64,000 nt of DNA from Spirochaetota bacterium. GTDB taxonomy: Bacteria; Spirochaetota; Brachyspiria; Brachyspirales; JACRPF01. The notes beneath the pieces were generated by a model. That model saw nothing but the letters and a program-made list of their open reading frames with translations. It searched no databases and had not been told where the DNA came from. Both the position numbers and the translations under genes were made by a program. Below, one piece after another: positions 60,063 to 64,000 of this stretch (its first letter is position 1; every line of letters begins with the position of its first letter). Location: positions 36,601-100,600 of the forward strand of contig JBBTBY010000003.1 in assembly GCA_038043445.1 (NCBI GenBank), in the 5' to 3' direction.

Positions 60063-61487
60063 ATGAAAGCATACATTGTAAGCGTTCTTCTCTGTGCGGC
60101 AGCCTCACTGTTCCCGCTCACCAAAAGCGATATAACAACGTTCAGCGACCGCGAGGAGAAAAAAAGTTCGCATACGGTGATACACGCCGTGCTTGAAGAC
60201 GATTTGATCACGGCAACATACGCTATACCGGAGCATGTCGAGCTCGGCTATGCCTATGCGGGCGTTGCGGTCAAGATGGAAAGCGCCGGGGTGCACTCGC
60301 TTTTTTTCACGATGAAACGTTCGGCGAACGCCCTTCAGCCGGCATCGGTGACGCTTCGCACGAAAGCGGGTAAGCGCGCAAAGATAGATTTCTCAAAACT
60401 CGGTTCAGTGACCGGCGAATGGCAGACTTTCGCCGTCTCCTTGGACGACTTTATTCTCAGCGATTCGGAGCGGGATATCGATTCGGTGAGATTCAGCCTC
60501 GGTGTGAACTCGGTGAAGGACGATGTTTCGGAAGCGGCGGGTACGGTATGGATAAAGGATATCGCATTGAGCGATGCGCGTACGCAGTCGCGGTCGATGG
60601 TACCCGAGTACGGCTTTCTCCGCGACAGGAAAACGGCTCCCGTCAAGCGCGGCCATGCCGCATGGATATATGAGGAATCGGATGCGCATGTCGCGCGTAT
60701 TCGTGCATGGAACAAGGTGAGCTCGGTGCCGATACGGATACTTTTCGTCTATGCAGGAAGCTTCACGTTCACGCCGGAAGGCGGAAGATTGTCCGCGCTC
60801 CGTACACAGCGGCTCGCCTGGTTCCGCGAGCATCTTCCGGCGGAGGTTGAAGTACATGCGAACTTCGATGCGTCCGCCGGCAAACGCCTCGGTACGTATC
60901 CCGCGGAAAAGCAGGAGGCGCTCGCCAATCTCGCCGCCGATGCTGTCAATGCCGATCCGTCATGCGCCGGTATTCATTTCGATATCGAACCGTATGTGAG
61001 CGAAGCGCTCCCGTTCTACATCGCGGTAAAAAAGTATTCGACAAAGCCCGTGAGCGCCGCGGTGGCGGTGTGGGACAGGCATCTTTTTGCCGTGCTTGAT
61101 TATGCCGTGCTCATGGCGTATGACATCGCACGATCGCCGGATCAGTTCGCCAATGCCGCTCGTGCGCGGTATGAAACGTTCGCCGCGGATGCGGTTGCGG
61201 CAGGCACGACTTATTTTCTCGGCGTGCCGTTCGTGTCGACGGCTATGGAATATGAGTACCGCGAGAACCTCAAGACCGGTGCGCGCGAGCCGAGCGGCTA
61301 TACGATGGAGTCGTTCACTCGTGCGGCAGGCGATGCATATTGCACCATGAAGCGTCCCAAAAGCGATACGTTCTACTGCGGATCGGCGATATGGGGATTT
61401 CTTTCCGGAGAATATCCCCGTAAGGACTGGGTCAATCGTCCGCGGGAGATAACGGAGCCGTGCTGGAAGTATCTATCGGATTTCTGA
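60063..61487 (+). CDS. Secreted GH18-like glycosidase
   Basis: A 474-residue exported protein. The signal peptide is MKAYIVSVLLCAAASLFPLT. Residues about 30-175 form a CBM-like/CIA30-like beta sandwich (VTGEWQTFAVSLDDFIL). The barrel (about 190-470) has the GH18-type strand GIHFDIEPY with Glu near residue 309 as presumed acid and LDYAVLMAYDIARSPDQF, where the Tyr-Asp pair matches the family MxYD motif. The full DxxDxDxE motif is reduced to HFDIE. Relatives act on chitin or other N-acetylglucosamine glycans. TATACT at 60030 serves as a likely -10 box. Confidence 0.7.
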   Translation: MKAYIVSVLLCAAASLFPLTKSDITTFSDREEKKSSHTVIHAVLEDDLITATYAIPEHVELGYAYAGVAVKMESAGVHSLFFTMKRSANALQPASVTLRTKAGKRAKIDFSKLGSVTGEWQTFAVSLDDFILSDSERDIDSVRFSLGVNSVKDDVSEAAGTVWIKDIALSDARTQSRSMVPEYGFLRDRKTAPVKRGHAAWIYEESDAHVARIRAWNKVSSVPIRILFVYAGSFTFTPEGGRLSALRTQRLAWFREHLPAEVEVHANFDASAGKRLGTYPAEKQEALANLAADAVNADPSCAGIHFDIEPYVSEALPFYIAVKKYSTKPVSAAVAVWDRHLFAVLDYAVLMAYDIARSPDQFANAARARYETFAADAVAAGTTYFLGVPFVSTAMEYEYRENLKTGAREPSGYTMESFTRAAGDAYCTMKRPKSDTFYCGSAIWGFLSGEYPRKDWVNRPREITEPCWKYLSDF

Positions 61488-61508
61488 TAGCTGTCCGGCG
61501 GAAGCGCT

Positions 61509-62384
61509 CTATCCTGTTCGTTCTTGCAGCCACGCCAAGAGCTCCTCGTCGCTTTTCTCCGATGCCGGGCAGTTTGCGAAACAGTTCTGACAGAGCCCGC
61601 CTTCCTTCATGAGCACTTCATTCCTGCTCTGTGCGCATGCGGTGACGGTATATGAGGTCGGATAATCCTTATCGGCACGATAGCATTTGCCGCGGCATGT
61701 CTTCACGCACACGCCGCATTTTTTACAGTTCGTAGTAAATGAGATTAGCTTTTCGTCAGGCGGGAGCACGGCGTCGGTCATGAGCGTCAGGATCACCATA
61801 CGGTTGCCGAGTTCAGGATGCAATATGAGCCCCGACCTCCCGTATACGCCGATGCCCGCTTCGTATGCGGCGAGTTTGCTCTGCACCTGCACACCGCCGA
61901 CGTCGGGCTTTACCTGATAGCCCGCTCGCACAAGGAATTGCCAGCCGGTGCGGAACGCGCGCGACATCACTTTTATCGTGAGCGGGTGATAGACATTGAA
62001 CGATGCACCGTTCTTCTCCGAGTCGGTGCTTCCCGAGTTAAGCCCCCTTAACTGCGCCTCGCGCTTATCGACAGGGAGGTTATTGTCAAGGACGGGGGGG
62101 TAGGGCGCGATAATGACAACAATGCTCCTGCATTGCGGCCAGAGTTTTCTCGGCGATTCGACACGGAATGGGTTAGGCATGGATAGCGCGTGTTCGAAAC
62201 CTGTTCGCGGGTCGGCGATGCGAACATCGTAGGCCCCGCTTTCCTTCATCGTTTTCACAAGTTTCGATTTCAGATCGGCGGGAGAGGTATCCCCGAATAC
62301 GTTCGTGACCGATGCAGCGACGGCGGCGCCTGCTGCACCGAGTGAATGACGCAGGAATGTTCTTCGTGCTATGATCGATGGCAT
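61509..62384 (-). CDS. Tat-exported QueG-like 4Fe-4S protein
   Basis: A 291-residue iron-sulfur protein. The N-terminus RRTFLRHSLGAAGAAVAASV is a twin-arginine signal. Two ferredoxin-type clusters follow: CKKCGVCVKTCRGKC (about residues 210-224) and CQNCFANC (about 267-274), preceded by GIGVYGRSGLILHPELG, the arrangement of epoxyqueuosine reductase QueG and reductive dehalogenases. The B12-binding part is shortened, and export argues against a role on tRNA. It could be an extracytoplasmic reductase. The ATG at 62384 lies 6 nt after a -10 box. Confidence 0.7.
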   Translation of the reverse strand: MPSIIARRTFLRHSLGAAGAAVAASVTNVFGDTSPADLKSKLVKTMKESGAYDVRIADPRTGFEHALSMPNPFRVESPRKLWPQCRSIVVIIAPYPPVLDNNLPVDKREAQLRGLNSGSTDSEKNGASFNVYHPLTIKVMSRAFRTGWQFLVRAGYQVKPDVGGVQVQSKLAAYEAGIGVYGRSGLILHPELGNRMVILTLMTDAVLPPDEKLISFTTNCKKCGVCVKTCRGKCYRADKDYPTSYTVTACAQSRNEVLMKEGGLCQNCFANCPASEKSDEELLAWLQERTG

Positions 62385-62390
62385 ACGGAT

Positions 62391-62420
62391 AGTATAACCA
62401 ATTTCCGGTCCGAACGTCAA
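62391..62420 (-). promoter_or_regulatory. Promoter of the QueG-like gene, leaderless layout
   Basis: Minus strand: TTGACG (62415-62420), 18-nt spacer, TATACT (62391-62396); the ATG starts 6 nt downstream of the -10 box, so the mRNA probably begins at the start codon. Confidence 0.65.
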
Positions 62421-62451
62421 TGGCCGATAGTGAACTGTCGCCAAAATAGAG

Positions 62452-62475
62452 AACAGCGGGTTGCAACCCGCTGTT
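62452..62475. terminator. Palindrome, likely bidirectional terminator
   Basis: A perfect 24-base palindrome with arm AACAGCGGGTTG lies about 100 nt after the end of the GH43-like gene. No long T run on either side. Confidence 0.55.
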
Positions 62476-62575
62476 GTCCTCGATTCTGATGATATTTTGA
62501 TGCTCATTATTCTTCGCTATGAGCGAATAGCAATTTCGCGACAGCCCCGATAGAATGGTCGTTCTGTGATATGAT

Positions 62576-63649
62576 TCAGGGCCGATCGAAAAATCTCAAA
62601 TCCCAGCTGTCGTGCCAGCGGAGCACCGGTCTATCATTTTCGAATTCTATCGGCTGCCAGATATAGCGCCCGTCTATTGCATTCTCCGGTCGCCAGCGGT
62701 CGCCGAGAAAGATGAAGGCACCCGGTCTTCCTTGCACCGGAAAGATGAATGCCGGCTGCGAATCGAAGCTGATCGCGGTGTCAACGTCGGCGCCAATCCA
62801 TGGATTACCGAGGTCTTTCCAGGGGCCGAAGGGGGAATCCGCCACCGCACTTCTCGCCGCATTCGGTTTCCACCCCGTGCATCCGGAAGCGATGATCCAG
62901 TACTTCCCGTTGTGCCGGAACATCGCCGGAGCTTCCATGAAACGCCCGGGGAAAGCGCGCGCCCATCTCCCCGACGAACCGAGATAATCCGGAGTGAGCT
63001 GTGAGATGTGCAGTACACCGTTCTCTTCCGAGGCATAGATGTGATACGCGGTGTCGTCGTCATCGGCGAAGAGCGTCATATCGCGCGACATCTGCCCGTC
63101 GGTGAAATCTCGGCGGAAAAGCCGCTTCGCGTCATAGCCGTCGAATGCCGCGCCGGTGTATTTTGTCCCTGCGAATTCTTCCGGAGCGAGCGGACTTTTT
63201 TCATTATCATCGACATTGAGCGGCCATATGCCCGCATCCGGACGGAACGATTTTACGAAGCGATACGGTCCCGCGACGCGCTCGGCCACGGCGACACCGA
63301 CGCGTGCGCCGAGATATCCCTTTCCCTTCGGCTCAAGATGGAACCACATGACGAAACGATTTGTGAGTTTGTTGAAAAGAACCTTTGGGCGTTCGAGAAT
63401 GCATCCGCGGGCGATACCGTGCGACATGTCGTCGGACACGAAGAGTGCAATGCCTTGGTCTTCCCATGAATAGAGATCGGTCGATCGATACACATGAACG
63501 CCGACCTCGGCTTTATTGCCGGCATCGCCTGCGACTTTGTGTTCGCCGAACCACCAGTAATATCCGTCGTGAAAGAGCATGGCGCCGCCGTGTGCGTTGA
63601 TGTGAACGCCGTTGTTGTCGGGCCATAGTGTTCCGGGTGTGAAAGCCAT
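62576..63649 (-). CDS. GH43-like five-bladed beta-propeller glycosidase
   Basis: A 357-residue protein of the GH43/GH117-like group. The N-terminus INAHGGAMLFHDGYYWWFGE is the first blade; MTLFADDDDTAYHIYASEE carries the conserved aspartates and FMEAPAMFRHNGKYWIIAS the catalytic-type Glu after a MEAP motif. WDLRFFDRP closes the propeller. No signal peptide, so likely cytoplasmic. GGAGG lies 5 nt before the ATG at 63649. Relatives cleave arabinan, xylan, or galactan side chains. It is a single-gene unit. Confidence 0.8.
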   Translation of the reverse strand: MAFTPGTLWPDNNGVHINAHGGAMLFHDGYYWWFGEHKVAGDAGNKAEVGVHVYRSTDLYSWEDQGIALFVSDDMSHGIARGCILERPKVLFNKLTNRFVMWFHLEPKGKGYLGARVGVAVAERVAGPYRFVKSFRPDAGIWPLNVDDNEKSPLAPEEFAGTKYTGAAFDGYDAKRLFRRDFTDGQMSRDMTLFADDDDTAYHIYASEENGVLHISQLTPDYLGSSGRWARAFPGRFMEAPAMFRHNGKYWIIASGCTGWKPNAARSAVADSPFGPWKDLGNPWIGADVDTAISFDSQPAFIFPVQGRPGAFIFLGDRWRPENAIDGRYIWQPIEFENDRPVLRWHDSWDLRFFDRP

Positions 63650-63668
63650 GAATGCCTCCGTGGGGGTT

Positions 63669-63696
63669 ACGATACAGCCGGAACTGTCTTTGTCAA
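63669..63696 (-). promoter_or_regulatory. Promoter of the GH43-like gene
   Basis: Minus strand: TTGACA (63691-63696), 16-nt spacer, TATCGT (63669-63674), 19 nt before the ATG. Confidence 0.5.
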
Positions 63697-63744
63697 TAGT
63701 GGGGCTTAACAAATCCGATGATATAAAAAGATAAGAGGAGTGAT

Positions 63745-63805
63745 GCCCGGATTCCCGGATTCACCGGATTTTGTTGGTGATGTAATCCTGCTCATCCGGT
63801 CGATG
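63745..63805. repeat. ATCCGG-rich intergenic repeat
   Basis: Contains GATTCCCGGATTCACCGGAT followed by TAATCCTGCTCATCCGG, a mosaic of ATCCGG/ATCCTG units of the kind that forms dispersed intergenic repeats and often accompanies GxxExxY genes. The remainder of 63697-64000 shows no gene that I can support. Confidence 0.45.
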
Positions 63806-64000
63806 CAAATCGCCCTCCCATAGCGGCTCTGCCGCCGGACTGCGCCATAGGCGCACGCATGGCTCGCATCGACTAAGCACTTCCTGTGCAACAGCTCATC
63901 CTAGTGACTCTCCTTTTTCAGCACTCTTAATTCTGAATATCCGACTCGAAGCGAATTGCATGCGACCTCCGCTTTTCCTTAAGATACGCACACCCGCACG

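Noticed and set aside
1..64000. tRNA, rRNA or CRISPR array
   Set aside because: No T-loop plus acceptor pairing, no rRNA-like stretch and no regularly spaced repeats were found by reading both strands.

Overview
The window is chromosomal DNA from a Gram-negative, sugar-degrading bacterium that I cannot place with confidence. A GT9/heptosyltransferase-like enzyme, a lipoprotein signal, a Tat signal and a WecA-type lipid carrier enzyme point to a diderm. Many secreted glycoside hydrolases under AraC- and GntR/LacI-type control, a Planctomycetes-like pre-peptidase (PPC) protein and a lipoprotein mature end of the TNPIDP..NY type would fit Spirochaetota or Lentisphaerota-like lineages; this is inference only. 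Base composition is GC-leaning (judged by eye), broken by AT-rich islands at about 0.6-1.1, 2.95-3.6, 11.1-13.1 and 34.6-35.2 kb that look acquired. Promoters repeatedly show TTGACA/G, a 16-18 nt spacer and TATACT.

Layout. 0-13.3 kb is accessory DNA: a partial dual-specificity phosphatase, an HNH protein, an agmatine-deiminase-family enzyme, a stand-alone DnaB-C-like ATPase, a SNF2-type helicase followed by the relic of a PHP phosphoesterase, a double gamma-glutamylcyclotransferase, then a strip of small genes with strong ribosome binding sites (phosphatase, HTH protein, WapI-type immunity protein, unknowns). This strip ends in a gene whose 3' tail occurs three times, the second and third copies bracketing a GmrSD-like (DUF262/DUF1524) restriction gene. 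13.4-22.9 kb is an AraC regulator followed by a seven-gene co-directional cluster: two medium-chain dehydrogenases, an epimerase-like protein, a Gfo/Idh/MocA oxidoreductase, a secreted glycoside hydrolase, a short-chain dehydrogenase and a type I dehydroquinase-like enzyme. 23-29 kb is housekeeping: rsmI, queF, a wecA-like gene and serS on the minus strand, then an exported protein, a DHH phosphoesterase and recO on the plus strand. 29-32.6 kb is relic-rich, with an IS91-like transposase fragment, hairpins, a direct repeat flanking a dehydrogenase gene, ends of broken genes and a kelch lipoprotein. 32.7-41.6 kb holds a PspC protein, a TIM-barrel-like protein, a GxxExxY gene, a GT9 enzyme, a metallophosphatase, a large PPC protein, alanine racemase and a YedF-like DsrE protein.

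41.6-63.7 kb is dominated by carbohydrate degradation: GH29 fucosidase, a 1478-residue multidomain hydrolase overlapping its GntR/LacI-type regulator, an acyltransferase-like membrane protein, a second GH29-like enzyme, GH2, GH39-like, GH18-like and GH43-like enzymes, tandem AraC regulators, an unknown 859-residue protein and a Tat-exported QueG-like ferredoxin protein. No sugar transporter, SusC/D pair or PTS is present, so uptake must be encoded elsewhere. No tRNA, rRNA or CRISPR array was found.

The most unusual structures are the triplicated gene tail around the GmrSD gene (10.6-13.3 kb) and the dehydroquinase-containing hydrolase cluster (14.4-22.9 kb).
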